Shown: positions 1 to 6,745, counted from the stretch's first letter. The stretch is DNA of 13,228 nt from CAYOEZ01 sp964402955 (GCA_964402955.1 CAYOEZ010000131.1:1-13228); one strand, 5' to 3'. Notes: generated by a model from the letters alone, not told the origin. Program-made: numbers and translations.

Positions 1-56
1 GCTGCGGCAGCACACCGGCCCACATCCAGGCGATTGCTGAAGCTGTACGTTCATAA
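1..56 (+). CDS. C-terminal end of a homocysteine S-methyltransferase-family protein (partial)
   Basis: The window opens inside a gene whose last 17 full codons read CGSTPAHIQAIAEAVRS, then TAA at 54-56. In the homocysteine S-methyltransferase family (Pfam 02574: the MetH N-terminal module and MmuM-like enzymes) the zinc-binding motif near the C-terminus is typically GGCCGTTPEHI followed by a helix. The two bases before the first full codon are GC, which fits the preceding codon of that motif (TGC, Cys). The visible Cys would then be the second of the paired zinc-ligand cysteines. The enzyme transfers a methyl group to homocysteine. Whether this is a stand-alone enzyme or a fusion cannot be told from so short a tail; a short tail after the motif argues against full-length MetH. 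Confidence 0.62.
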   Translation, partial: CGSTPAHIQAIAEAVRS

Positions 57-181
57 GTAGAGTCCGTGCACTTGTTATCGAGCAACCACAGACGGATACG
101 GCGTTGTGTCTATCTGTGGTTTGCTGCTCGCAACCCGAGTTCTCGCTGTCCATCTTGGCGCGCGCTTTTGGAGGCATGACC
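57..181 (+). promoter_or_regulatory. Intergenic leader of malQ with imperfect inverted repeat
   Basis: This gap holds an imperfect inverted repeat. The left arm is CGAGCA plus ACCACAGA (79-92). The right arm is TCTGTGGT (113-120) plus TGCTCG (125-130), with a 4-base interruption and a 20-base loop. It could terminate the upstream gene, although no T-run follows, or it could be a regulatory hairpin for malQ. A weak promoter-like pair, TTGCTG (34-39) and TAGAGT (58-63) with an 18-bp spacer, lies upstream and is not convincing alone. Confidence 0.35.
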
Positions 182-1732
182 ATGACATTCCCCCGACGGA
201 GTGGCGTTCTCCTCCATCCCACCTCGCTACCAGGACGCTTCGGCATCGGTGACCTCGGCGCTATCGCCTACCGCTTTGTTGATTTCCTCGCTGCCGCCGG
301 CCAAACGTACTGGCAAGTGTTGCCCATGAGCCCCACCGGCTACGCCGATTCCCCATATCAGGGACTCTCGGTCTTCGCCGGCAATCCCATGCTCATCAGC
401 CCCGACAAGCTGGCGGCAGCCGGCCACTTGCCGGCCAGCGGGTTAGACAATGTACCCAACTTTCCCGCACAGCATGTCGACTTTGGCTGGGTTATCCCCT
501 ACAAGATGCGGCTTCTCGAGCGCGCCTTTGCCTGCTTCGACAGAGAGGCCAGCCACGAACAGCAAGCCGCCTTTACGCGTTTCTGCGCCGAGCAAGCTTG
601 GTGGCTCGACGATGTCGCCCTCTTTATGGCGCTCAAAGAATACTATGAGCTGCGCCCGTGGCACGAGTGGGAGCACGGCATTGCCAGGCGCCAGCCTGAC
701 GCACTGACGCACTGGCGCGACTACCTGGCCGAGCGCATCCAGAGCCAGAAATATCGCCAGTGGCAATTCTATGAGCAGTGGCTGGCGTTGAAACGCTATG
801 CCAACGGCAAGGGCATTCGCATCATTGGCGACATGCCGATCTATGTGGCGCGCGACAGCACCGACGTCTGGGCCAACCCACACCTCTGGAATTGCGACGA
901 CAACCTCAACCCCACTGTCGTCTCGGGAGTACCCCCCGACTACTTCAGCGCCAGCGGCCAACTGTGGGGCCACCCCATCTATCGCTGGGACGTGATGGCC
1001 CGGCAGGGTTACGCCTGGTGGATCGACCGCTTCCGCATGGCCCTGACACAGACCGACATCGTCCGTATCGACCACTTCCGCGGCTTCTACAATTACTGGG
1101 AAGTCCCTGCCGGCGAGCCGACGGCCATCAACGGGCAATGGCGCCAGGGCCCCGCCGCCGCGCTCTTCCAGACGCTCAACAAGACCCTGGGCAACGTACA
1201 GATCATCGCCGAAGACCTGGGCGAGTTCGACAACAAGTCGCGGGCCGGCCTCGACGCGCTTCAGGCTGAGTTTGGCTATCCGGGCATGAAGGTGCTGCAT
1301 TTCGCCTTTTCCGGCAAGCCGAGCGATCCCTTCCTGCCCCACAACTACCAGCGCGACTGCGTCGTGTACACAGGCACCCACGACAACGACACGACGGTTG
1401 GCTGGTATGGGCGCGCCACGGACGTTGAGAAAGACTATGTGCGCCGCTATGTGGGGCGCGATGCATCCGACATTGCCTGGGATTTCATTCGCCTGGCCTG
1501 GTCATCAGTGGCAAACACGGCCCTCACCACCGTGCAGGACGTGCTCAGCCTGGACGGTGACGCGCGCATGAACATGCCGGGCACGACCGGAGCGCCCAAT
1601 TGGTGCTGGCGTCTGCAGGACGGGGCGCTCAGCGACGGCCTGGCTGCTCGCCTGCGCGATCTTACATTCGTCTACGGCCGGACTGTTCCGACCACCCCGC
1701 AGCCCGTATGTTCGGCGATGGAGGAGACTTGA
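182..1732 (+). CDS. malQ: 4-alpha-glucanotransferase (amylomaltase, GH77)
   Basis: This 516-aa protein is a single-domain glycoside hydrolase family 77 enzyme. It transfers alpha-1,4-glucan segments between malto-oligosaccharides in cytosolic maltodextrin and glycogen metabolism. The N-terminus carries SGVLLHPTSLPG and later GDMPIYVARDSTDVW and GVPPDYFSASGQLWG, all GH77 hallmarks. The catalytic triad is visible: nucleophile Asp297 in VRIDHFRG, acid/base Glu344 in IAEDLG and Asp401 in THDND. Spacing and length match the short Thermus-type amylomaltases (about 500 aa) rather than the longer E. coli form. The start is ATG 182 because GGAGG at 170-174 lies 7 bases upstream. ATG 176 is only one base from it, and ATG 104 has no ribosome binding site and would add 26 unrelated residues. 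The next gene begins one base after the stop, so the two are probably co-transcribed. The function is secure. Confidence 0.96.
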   Translation: MTFPRRSGVLLHPTSLPGRFGIGDLGAIAYRFVDFLAAAGQTYWQVLPMSPTGYADSPYQGLSVFAGNPMLISPDKLAAAGHLPASGLDNVPNFPAQHVDFGWVIPYKMRLLERAFACFDREASHEQQAAFTRFCAEQAWWLDDVALFMALKEYYELRPWHEWEHGIARRQPDALTHWRDYLAERIQSQKYRQWQFYEQWLALKRYANGKGIRIIGDMPIYVARDSTDVWANPHLWNCDDNLNPTVVSGVPPDYFSASGQLWGHPIYRWDVMARQGYAWWIDRFRMALTQTDIVRIDHFRGFYNYWEVPAGEPTAINGQWRQGPAAALFQTLNKTLGNVQIIAEDLGEFDNKSRAGLDALQAEFGYPGMKVLHFAFSGKPSDPFLPHNYQRDCVVYTGTHDNDTTVGWYGRATDVEKDYVRRYVGRDASDIAWDFIRLAWSSVANTALTTVQDVLSLDGDARMNMPGTTGAPNWCWRLQDGALSDGLAARLRDLTFVYGRTVPTTPQPVCSAMEET

Positions 1733-1733
1733 A

Positions 1734-2174
1734 ATGAACGACGAACACGACAAGCAGCAACAGGAACCGAAGAACCAGCCCCCCAGTGACGTTTGGCAGG
1801 AAGTGGGCCGCCAATTCCAAATCCTGGGCGAGACGCTAGCCGCTGCCTTCCGCACCTCGTGGAACGACGAAGAGAACCGCAAGCGCATGCAGTCCATGCA
1901 AGGCAGCCTGGAAAACGTGGTACGCGAGATCGATCTCGGCTTGCAGAACGCCGCCCAGTCGCCCGAGGCGCAACGCGCCCGCGACGAAGCAAAGCGCGCC
2001 GCCGAGTCACTGCGCCAGGCTGGTGAACAGACGGTGCAGGAAGTCCGACCGCACCTGCTGACCGCACTGAAGCAAGCCAACGATGAGTTGCAGAAGATGG
2101 TCAAACGTATGGAACGGAGCGGGCAGCAGCCACCGGCTGACGACAGCACTCATGCAGAGGAGAAGAAGCAATGA
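1734..2174 (+). CDS. Charged amphipathic helical protein of unknown function
   Basis: This 146-aa protein has no signal peptide or membrane segment. Residues 1-18 are polar and Gln/Pro-rich. Residues 19-45 (around DVWQEVGRQFQILGETLAAAF) and 50-130 look like long amphipathic helices rich in Glu, Arg, Lys, Gln and Ala, suggesting a coiled coil or a lipid- or protein-surface-binding helix. The C-terminus is acidic then basic (HAEEKKQ). GGAGGA at 1720-1725 sits 8 bases before the ATG and overlaps the end of malQ, with one base between stop and start. The GNAT gene follows 22 bases later, so all three are likely one transcript. I do not recognise a named family; short proteins with a W..VG..F..LG..LA.AF pattern look familiar from Chloroflexota, but that is memory, not a search. 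It could be a structural or stress-type small protein. Confidence 0.8.
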   Translation: MNDEHDKQQQEPKNQPPSDVWQEVGRQFQILGETLAAAFRTSWNDEENRKRMQSMQGSLENVVREIDLGLQNAAQSPEAQRARDEAKRAAESLRQAGEQTVQEVRPHLLTALKQANDELQKMVKRMERSGQQPPADDSTHAEEKKQ

Positions 2175-2196
2175 ACTCTGAGAAGCAGGAGCTATA

Positions 2197-3465
2197 ATGC
2201 TCGACCCCACCGAAGCACCCTACCGCCAGCAGCTAGGCGATGGCCTCGTGCTGCGTACGGCGGCCAACGAAGCCGACGTTGAGCGTGTCGCCCAGTTCAA
2301 CGGCTCCATCCACGGCCAGGGCGTTGTGCCCATGACGCACAACCTTTTTCTGCGCCACCCCAACACCAGCGGCCGCGACCTGGTCTTCGTCGAAGAAGAA
2401 CAGAGCGGCCAGGTGGTCTCTTCTCTCTGCGTCATTCCCTGGACGTGGCGTTATGAGGATGCGAAGATCCCGGCCGGAGAGATGGGCATCGTCGGCACGC
2501 TGGACGCCTACCGCAGGCGCGGGCTGATCCGCGAGCAGGTGGTCTTCTTCAAGCAGCGACTCAGAGAGCGCGGCTGCCTGCTCTCGCACATTCAGGGCAT
2601 CCCCTACTACTACCGACAGTTCGGCTATGAGTACGCTCTTCCGCTCGAAGGTGGCTTGCGGCTGGAAACAAAGGAAGTGCCCAAACCGCCCGACGCGCCA
2701 TTCGCCTTCCGGCAGGCATCAGCGGCCGACATCCCGACACTGAAACGTCTTTACGACGAGGCGGCGAGCGACCTCGCCATCCACGTCGAACGCGACGTGG
2801 CCACCTGGCACTATCTGTTGGACTATGCACGCGGCGGCGACACGGAATGTGACAACATCATCGTCGAAGATGGTCGCGGCCACATCGCAGGCTACATGAG
2901 GTTGCCACGCTCTCATTTCGGTGCGGAGTTGACGGTGAACGAGGCGTCCCATCTCAGCGCGGACGCAGCCCTGGCTACGCTCAATCACCTCAAAGCCCTG
3001 GCCGACGAGCGCAAGGAGCCCGGCATCCGGCTCTGCATTCCAGAACGTAGCGACCTCTTGCGCGTTGGCCGCCAGTTCACCGACTGCGCGTATAGCACGT
3101 ACGCCTGGCAGATTCACGTACCCGACATCGCTGCGCTGCTGAGCGCTCTCACACCCGTTCTCGAACGCCGCATTGCCGCATCACCCCTCGCCGGGCTGAC
3201 GCAAGATGTGGAGATATGTCTCTTCCGCGAGACCATTGCGCTGTGCTTCGTTGCGGGGAAGCTGGCCGAGGTGACCAATCTGGGCTTCAAAGAAAGGGGT
3301 GCGATCTCTTTCCCGCCGCTGCAATTCATCCCCCTTGTCCTCGGCTATCGCAGCCTGGACGAGCAGCGGCGAGCCTATCCTGATATCGGCGTCCGCCCAT
3401 CGTCGCGCTTGCTCGTCGACAGGCTCTTCCCCAAGGTCAGCTCGTTCATCTACACGATCTACTGA
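2197..3465 (+). CDS. Eis-like GNAT family N-acetyltransferase
   Basis: This 422-aa protein has an N-terminal GNAT fold at about residues 17-150. The acetyl-CoA loop region is IVGTLDAYRRRGLI (98-111), with the pyrophosphate-binding RRRGL at 106-110. The segment IPYYYRQFGYEYA (135-147) is typical of the last GNAT strands. A second GNAT-like region spans about 168-310, and a C-terminal region of about 110 residues ends in FPKVSSFIYTIY. This length and three-part layout resemble the Eis family, whose members acetylate amines of aminoglycosides, peptides or other substrates. The substrate here cannot be deduced. AGGAG at 2187-2191 lies 5 bases before the ATG. It is the last gene of the malQ set and is followed by a hairpin terminator. 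A resistance role should not be assumed, since Eis-like proteins are common in non-resistant environmental bacteria. Confidence 0.88.
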   Translation: MLDPTEAPYRQQLGDGLVLRTAANEADVERVAQFNGSIHGQGVVPMTHNLFLRHPNTSGRDLVFVEEEQSGQVVSSLCVIPWTWRYEDAKIPAGEMGIVGTLDAYRRRGLIREQVVFFKQRLRERGCLLSHIQGIPYYYRQFGYEYALPLEGGLRLETKEVPKPPDAPFAFRQASAADIPTLKRLYDEAASDLAIHVERDVATWHYLLDYARGGDTECDNIIVEDGRGHIAGYMRLPRSHFGAELTVNEASHLSADAALATLNHLKALADERKEPGIRLCIPERSDLLRVGRQFTDCAYSTYAWQIHVPDIAALLSALTPVLERRIAASPLAGLTQDVEICLFRETIALCFVAGKLAEVTNLGFKERGAISFPPLQFIPLVLGYRSLDEQRRAYPDIGVRPSSRLLVDRLFPKVSSFIYTIY

Positions 3466-3477
3466 AAGCCAGAGTAC

Positions 3478-3515
3478 AAAGACCCCCCAAGGTCTCAGAG
3501 ACATCGGGGGTCTTT
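3478..3515 (+). terminator. Hairpin terminator after the GNAT gene
   Basis: AAAGACCCCC (3478-3487) pairs perfectly with GGGGGTCTTT (3506-3515), starting 13 bases after the GNAT stop. The 18-base loop contains a smaller inverted repeat, GTCTC-A-GAGAC (3492-3502), so the hairpin is nested. The T-run is short (TTTCG), but the outer stem supplies A and T on opposite sides, so it could act in both directions. Confidence 0.75.
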
Positions 3516-3695
3516 CGCTCAAGGATTCTTTGACGGCGCTGGCCCTGCCTCTCTGAACCGCGTAGCGAGGCGGTCGCTTCCGCCGTCGTGAGCCGATGCA
3601 GCCCATACACGGACGCGAGAGAGGCCGCGTCCGGCACGCTCTCCAAGATATGGCGCTCACCCGCTGAAACGTGCGGTAGAGTTTTACACAATCTT
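3516..3695. other. Gap between convergent genes; no gene seen
   Basis: The 180 bases between the terminator and the HAD stop codon hold no supported gene. A perfect 7-bp inverted repeat, GGACGCG (3611-3617) with CGCGTCC (3626-3632) and an 8-base loop, is present without a T-run. It might help end the leftward HAD transcript. Confidence 0.4.
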
Positions 3696-4682
3696 CTACA
3701 ACAGCTTCAGAATCTCATCAAACGAATCGACGTAGTGGCTGCACAGGGCGCGCGTGCCGCTCTCGATGATGTTGCCGCCGCTGAGGCCGATGCAGGAAAA
3801 GCCGGCCAGGCGAATCGAGCACACTCCCGCCCCGCTGTCTTCGATGCCCACCACGTGCGCGCGCTCCTCAAATGGGATGCCCAGGCCGACGCGGCAGGTC
3901 TCAGCGTAGAGCCACGGGTGCGGCTTGGGCGACAACTCGCCTAGCGTGCCGACCTCGCCGGGCCGCAACGGAAAGCCGGCGCTGATGATCGCATCGTAGA
4001 AGCGCCGCGGATCGCCCATCTGCAGCGTGCGAAACGCGGCCACGATTTCCGGGTATGCTTTCTCGTACAGCCCCGATGTCACCAGCCCAATCTTAATGCC
4101 GCCCGCCTTGAGCGTGAGCAAAAAGTCCTTCAATCCGGGCGAGGGCGTGAAGGCATCCGCCTTGCCGCGTCCCTCCAGAATCGCCTGCATCTCGCGCCGC
4201 GTGTGCTCGAAGTAGACGCGCCGGGCCTCCTCAACCGTCTTGTCCGGGCAATACTTGTCGATACAGTATTGCAGGTGTTCGGAGACGCTGTGGCCGGAAA
4301 CAAAGGGCACGTCTGCGGCGTCCAACTCAAAACCGGGCTTGCCCAGCAGTGTGGCGGTTGTCATCTGGATGATCCACACCCAGAATCCTTCGCTGCGCAC
4401 ACTCGTCCCGTCCAGATCCATGAGAACGGCTTTGATCGGCTTGTTGATTTCGATAGCATGCACCGGATAATAGGCCGGGTAGCCGAGGGCAGAGGTCACG
4501 TAGGCCAGCGTGTGATCAGCAAAGGCGATGAACTCGACCTTGCGGTCGCCCGTCGCCGTCACCGAGCGCACACCACTCGCGCCGGCGATAAACGCGCCGT
4601 CGCTCGACGCTTTCATGCTGACCAGGCCGGCGTCGCTGTGAAACGTACCGAGGTTGGGGATTGATATGTGCGAGGTGTTCAT
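3696..4682 (-). CDS. HAD superfamily phosphatase (beta-phosphoglucomutase-like) with N-terminal extension
   Basis: This 328-aa haloacid dehalogenase-fold hydrolase shows all four motifs. Motif I is MDLDGT with Asp89 (nucleophile) and Asp91. Motif II is LVTSG with Thr202/Ser203. Motif III is Lys253 in SPKPHP. Motif IV is GIEDSGAG with Glu281/Asp282. The helical insert between motifs I and II (about 98-185) is the cap, as in subfamily I beta-phosphoglucomutase-like phosphatases, and the substrate is probably a small phosphorylated metabolite. Unusually, about 80 residues precede the HAD core and contain FHSDAGLVSMKAS and AYVTSALGYPAYYPVHAIEI, which match no domain I know. The start is the ATG at 4682-4680, which overlaps the stop of the upstream gene as ATGA and so implies translational coupling. 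The frame stays open further upstream, inside that gene, but extension there is unlikely. Last gene of the leftward operon. Confidence 0.9.
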   Translation of the reverse strand: MNTSHISIPNLGTFHSDAGLVSMKASSDGAFIAGASGVRSVTATGDRKVEFIAFADHTLAYVTSALGYPAYYPVHAIEINKPIKAVLMDLDGTSVRSEGFWVWIIQMTTATLLGKPGFELDAADVPFVSGHSVSEHLQYCIDKYCPDKTVEEARRVYFEHTRREMQAILEGRGKADAFTPSPGLKDFLLTLKAGGIKIGLVTSGLYEKAYPEIVAAFRTLQMGDPRRFYDAIISAGFPLRPGEVGTLGELSPKPHPWLYAETCRVGLGIPFEERAHVVGIEDSGAGVCSIRLAGFSCIGLSGGNIIESGTRALCSHYVDSFDEILKLL

Positions 4683-5329
4683 GGTAACACCAGCTTGACG
4701 GCGTTCTTGATTGTCGCGAACATGTCCGTCGACGACATGCCGCTCAGCCAGGGGGTGACCATGTGGATCTCGACATGGGGCACAGTGCGGCGCACGGATA
4801 CACGGCGGACATGCCCGGCCAGCGGGCCAAGGTTGGCCAGCATCTGGCGCGCCACACTGGCGGCCTCTGTCCCTTCGGCCGTGAGCAGGATTCCGTCGGG
4901 CAGCGTCGTTTGCGACCATTCCTTCGGCGTGGCGTGCCCGAGGGCTTCTTGCCCGCTCCAGCTCTTCTCGTCGAGCAGATTGAACTCGACGCGGGCATAG
5001 CGGCGAAGATCACCGCGGAAGATGAAGAAGTCGCGCCGTCCGCGCGCGTGGGCCAAAGCCCACAGCGGGATGACTTCGCGCGGCTCCATGCGCAGGCGCA
5101 TCTCCACGCTCTTGAACGGTTCGTTGGCGGCGCTCATGAGCAGGGTGACCTCCGTCGTGCCGATCCAACTCATGGTCGTGCGCGCGCCCAGTGAAGGCAG
5201 CCCGTCGCGCAGCCAACGCAAGCCGGCGTGCGCACGTTTCACATTCCACTGCGCGCCAATGAAGAACCAGGCGGTGAAGGCCAGCGCCAGAGCCGCCACC
5301 AATCCGATCATGATCTGATCCAAAGTCAT
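4679..5329 (-). CDS. Single-pass membrane-anchored protein of unknown function
   Basis: This 216-aa protein has an N-terminal hydrophobic helix at residues 6-26 (IMIGLVAALALAFTAWFFIGA) followed by basic residues (VKRAHAGLRWLR). That pattern predicts a membrane anchor with the rest of the chain in the cytoplasm. The soluble part (about 30-216) looks like a mixed alpha/beta domain and includes TMSWIGTTEVTLLM, IPLWALAHARGRRDFFIFRGDLRR and a conserved-looking VRRTVPHVEIHM near the end. I do not recognise a family. The ribosome binding site is weak (AGGGA, 9 bases from the ATG). It lies 12 bases after the stop of the 40-aa ORF and overlaps the HAD gene by four bases (ATGA), so it probably functions with the HAD phosphatase, possibly tethering or regulating it at the membrane; that role is inference. 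Confidence 0.85.
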   Translation of the reverse strand: MTLDQIMIGLVAALALAFTAWFFIGAQWNVKRAHAGLRWLRDGLPSLGARTTMSWIGTTEVTLLMSAANEPFKSVEMRLRMEPREVIPLWALAHARGRRDFFIFRGDLRRYARVEFNLLDEKSWSGQEALGHATPKEWSQTTLPDGILLTAEGTEAASVARQMLANLGPLAGHVRRVSVRRTVPHVEIHMVTPWLSGMSSTDMFATIKNAVKLVLP

Positions 5330-5341
5330 CGTTGTTTTTCC

Positions 5342-5464
5342 CTAACCCAGGAGATCCAATCCCTCGGCCTCGACAAAGTCCTTCTCGCGCAGGACGCGCC
5401 TTTCCCAGGTTGCCACGTTGGGCAAGACATATGGCAAAAGCCGCAGCGCGTAGAATGGGGGCAT
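5342..5464 (-). CDS. Possible small protein (40 aa) between operon genes
   Basis: A short reading frame from ATG (5464-5462) to TAG (5344-5342) encodes a 40-residue peptide. A hydrophobic, proline-rich start (MPPFYALRLLPYVLPNV) is followed by a charged tail (ERRVLREKDFVEAEGLDLLG). Third codon positions are mostly G or C, like the surrounding genes, and the stop lies just 12 bases before the start of the membrane-protein gene, as expected of an operon member. The frame is also open upstream of the ATG (residues reading GDLIGLPI), but there is no start codon there and no convincing ribosome binding site for the ATG. It could be a small membrane-associated protein, a remnant of a longer gene, or chance. 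Confidence 0.4.
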   Translation of the reverse strand: MPPFYALRLLPYVLPNVATWERRVLREKDFVEAEGLDLLG

Positions 5465-5487
5465 AATGGGCAGGCCGATCAGGTCGC

Positions 5488-5982
5488 CTATGGCTGTCGC
5501 CCAGCCTTGAGCGAATCCTGCAGGGCCTTGAGTTCATCCATCTTGCCGGCAGCGGCAAGCGCTGCCTGCTCTGGCCACGTCGTCGGATCAGAGAACTGCA
5601 GTTTGGCAGCCTTGAGAATCCCGCTGAGCTTGCCGGTATCGGTGACGCTTAGCTGCGCCAGTGTCTCGATGCCGGCTGCCCGCAGAAGGCTGGCTATCTT
5701 GGGCCCAATGCCTTCGACGAAGGTAAGGTCATCAGCGCGAACGCTCCTTACTGCAGGAGCTGGCACGATTGCGGTTGTTGAGACTGGGGCCGAGGGTATC
5801 GGTTGCGCTTCGGTGACTGGGACAGGTGGGACTGTTTTCGTAGCAGTGACCAGCTCAGGAGCGTGCATTTCCCTCGTGGGCATGGCCCGAGGCGTTGTTG
5901 GGCGCCGCTTCCACCACCACCACACGATAACGGCCAGAACAATAACGACCATAATCAGGAGAAGCCACGATTCCGTAGACAC
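5488..5982 (-). CDS. Membrane-anchored helix-hairpin-helix protein
   Basis: This 164-aa protein starts with a hydrophobic helix at residues 6-24 ending in four tryptophans and KRR. A Pro/Ala/Val/Thr-rich linker (about 27-80) then leads to a helix-hairpin-helix unit at 84-112 (DDLTFVEGIGPKIASLLRAAG), with the hairpin at GIGPK (91-95). Such motifs, related to those in ribosomal S13, RuvA and DUF4332 proteins, often bind nucleic acid backbone or proteins. The basic residues after the helix place the domain in the cytoplasm. The start codon is GTG (5982-5980), chosen because AAGGAGGG (complement of 5991-5998) lies 8 bases upstream. It is the first gene of the leftward operon and lies next to a soluble protein with the same fold type (6232-6636). 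A DNA-tethering role at the membrane is possible but unproven. Confidence 0.88.
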   Translation of the reverse strand: MSTESWLLLIMVVIVLAVIVWWWWKRRPTTPRAMPTREMHAPELVTATKTVPPVPVTEAQPIPSAPVSTTAIVPAPAVRSVRADDLTFVEGIGPKIASLLRAAGIETLAQLSVTDTGKLSGILKAAKLQFSDPTTWPEQAALAAAGKMDELKALQDSLKAGRQP

Positions 5983-6231
5983 GTCTCGGTCCCTCCTTCG
6001 TCGTGCTTACGTCGTTCTTGGCGCAGCCAACGACGGGCCCCCGCGTAGGCAGGCCACGTCGTTGGCATTCCGGGCTCAGTCTTTGCTGCCAGCAGCCTGT
6101 CGGGGAGTGTTGTTTGACCGCAGAGACGCAGAGGACGCAGAGGTTTTTCTGGCTCTTTTGTGCCTTTTCTCGGCGATCTCTGCGTCTCTGCGGTGGTAAA
6201 GAACCCCGGGCATCGGCTCTCCGACAACCTG
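5983..6231. other. Intergenic region with hairpin (6026-6066) and repeat element
   Basis: This gap of about 250 bases between two leftward genes holds no gene. A perfect 10-bp inverted repeat, GCCAACGACG (6026-6035) and CGTCGTTGGC (6057-6066), has a 21-base loop and no T-run; it may end the DUF4332 transcript or mark RNA processing. The repeat at 6117-6194 fills much of the remainder. No clear leftward promoter for the downstream operon was found, so it may be read through from the DUF4332 promoter. Confidence 0.5.
6117..6194. repeat. Interspersed inverted-repeat element (ACCGCAGAGACGCAGAG type)
   Basis: A perfect 17-bp inverted repeat, ACCGCAGAGACGCAGAG (6117-6133) with its complement at 6178-6194, encloses a 44-base centre. 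The left arm overlaps a tandem pair of GACGCAGAG. Sequences of this kind recur, as I recall, in many unrelated environmental bacterial genomes as small palindromic repeats. It encodes nothing. It could be a non-autonomous mobile element or a REP-like transcript stabiliser. Confidence 0.75.
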
Positions 6232-6636
6232 CTAGTGCGTCACGAGCTTGGGCAGGGCCTTTGCTTGCGCGACCCAGTCGGTCACCTGGGACTCCGTCGG
6301 GAGCTTGCGCACCAGCTTCTTGGCTGCGTTGATCTCGGTCATCTTCGCAACCAGATTAACCGGGACGCGATGCGCCAACTCAGCGGGCGAATCGACGCCA
6401 GCGGCCTCGAGCAGGTCGGCATACTCCGACGCAACACCCTTAATGCGGAAGAGGTCGGCGTGGTTGACCCACTCTAGTAGCTTGCCCTCATCGAGCCCTG
6501 TCGCAGCAGCCAGTTCCTTGCGACCCTTGAGGGATCCGGCCTTTTCCAGGAGTGCTTCCACGGTGCCAACGCCGGCTGCCTTCAGCTTTACTGCAAATGC
6601 CGCTCCCACACCCTCGATATCAAGAATGCTCGCCAT
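6232..6636 (-). CDS. DUF4332 (tandem helix-hairpin-helix) protein
   Basis: This 134-aa soluble protein consists of two helix-hairpin-helix-like units and a helical tail. Unit one is at 5-30 (LDIEGVGAAFAVKLKAAGV). Unit two is at 63-90 (FRIKGVASEYADLLEAAGV). They are joined by a segment with KGRKELAAATGLDEGKLLEWVNHADL. This is the layout of DUF4332 (PF14229), a family of unknown biochemical role suspected of binding nucleic acid because of the fold. Length and ending (DWVAQAKALPKLVTH) suit a complete family member. The start is ATG 6636-6634: AGGAGGA (complement of 6644-6650) lies 7 bases before it. In-frame sequence further upstream lies in the promoter and is not coding. It has its own strong promoter and stands upstream of the membrane-anchored relative. 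Confidence 0.93.
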   Translation of the reverse strand: MASILDIEGVGAAFAVKLKAAGVGTVEALLEKAGSLKGRKELAAATGLDEGKLLEWVNHADLFRIKGVASEYADLLEAAGVDSPAELAHRVPVNLVAKMTEINAAKKLVRKLPTESQVTDWVAQAKALPKLVTH

Positions 6637-6745
6637 GTTTTGCTCCTCCTCGAGTCTATAGTAGACTACCAGGCTATCGCAAGTACGACAGCCGCTGTCC
6701 AGACATCTGGAGATGAGATGTAATAAAACAACTCCAAATGCTTGT
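6637..6745 (-). promoter_or_regulatory. 5' leader of the DUF4332 gene with three short palindromes
   Basis: The leader of about 110 bases contains three short inverted repeats: GTCTA-TAG-TAGAC (6654-6666), GACAGC-C-GCTGTC (6687-6699) and TCCAGA-CA-TCTGGA (6698-6711). They could form small RNA hairpins or bind a regulator. No known riboswitch is recognised. Confidence 0.4.

Noticed and set aside
104..181. Upstream ATG start for malQ adding 26 residues
   Set aside because: No ribosome binding site, overlaps an inverted repeat, and the extra residues do not resemble GH77; GGAGG is placed correctly for ATG 182.
443..1381. Long open frame opposite malQ (312 codons, minus strand)
   Set aside because: It lies fully within malQ, which has all GH77 catalytic motifs; the antisense translation is Val/Gly/Ala-rich without domains, as expected from GC-rich codon bias.
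2197..3465. Aminoglycoside resistance gene
   Set aside because: The Eis-like layout alone does not show drug acetylation; relatives are common in environmental bacteria with unknown substrates.
5010..5558. 182-codon minus-strand frame over the helix-hairpin-helix/membrane-protein junction
   Set aside because: It overlaps two better-supported genes in another frame, is Arg/Pro-rich and has no domain.
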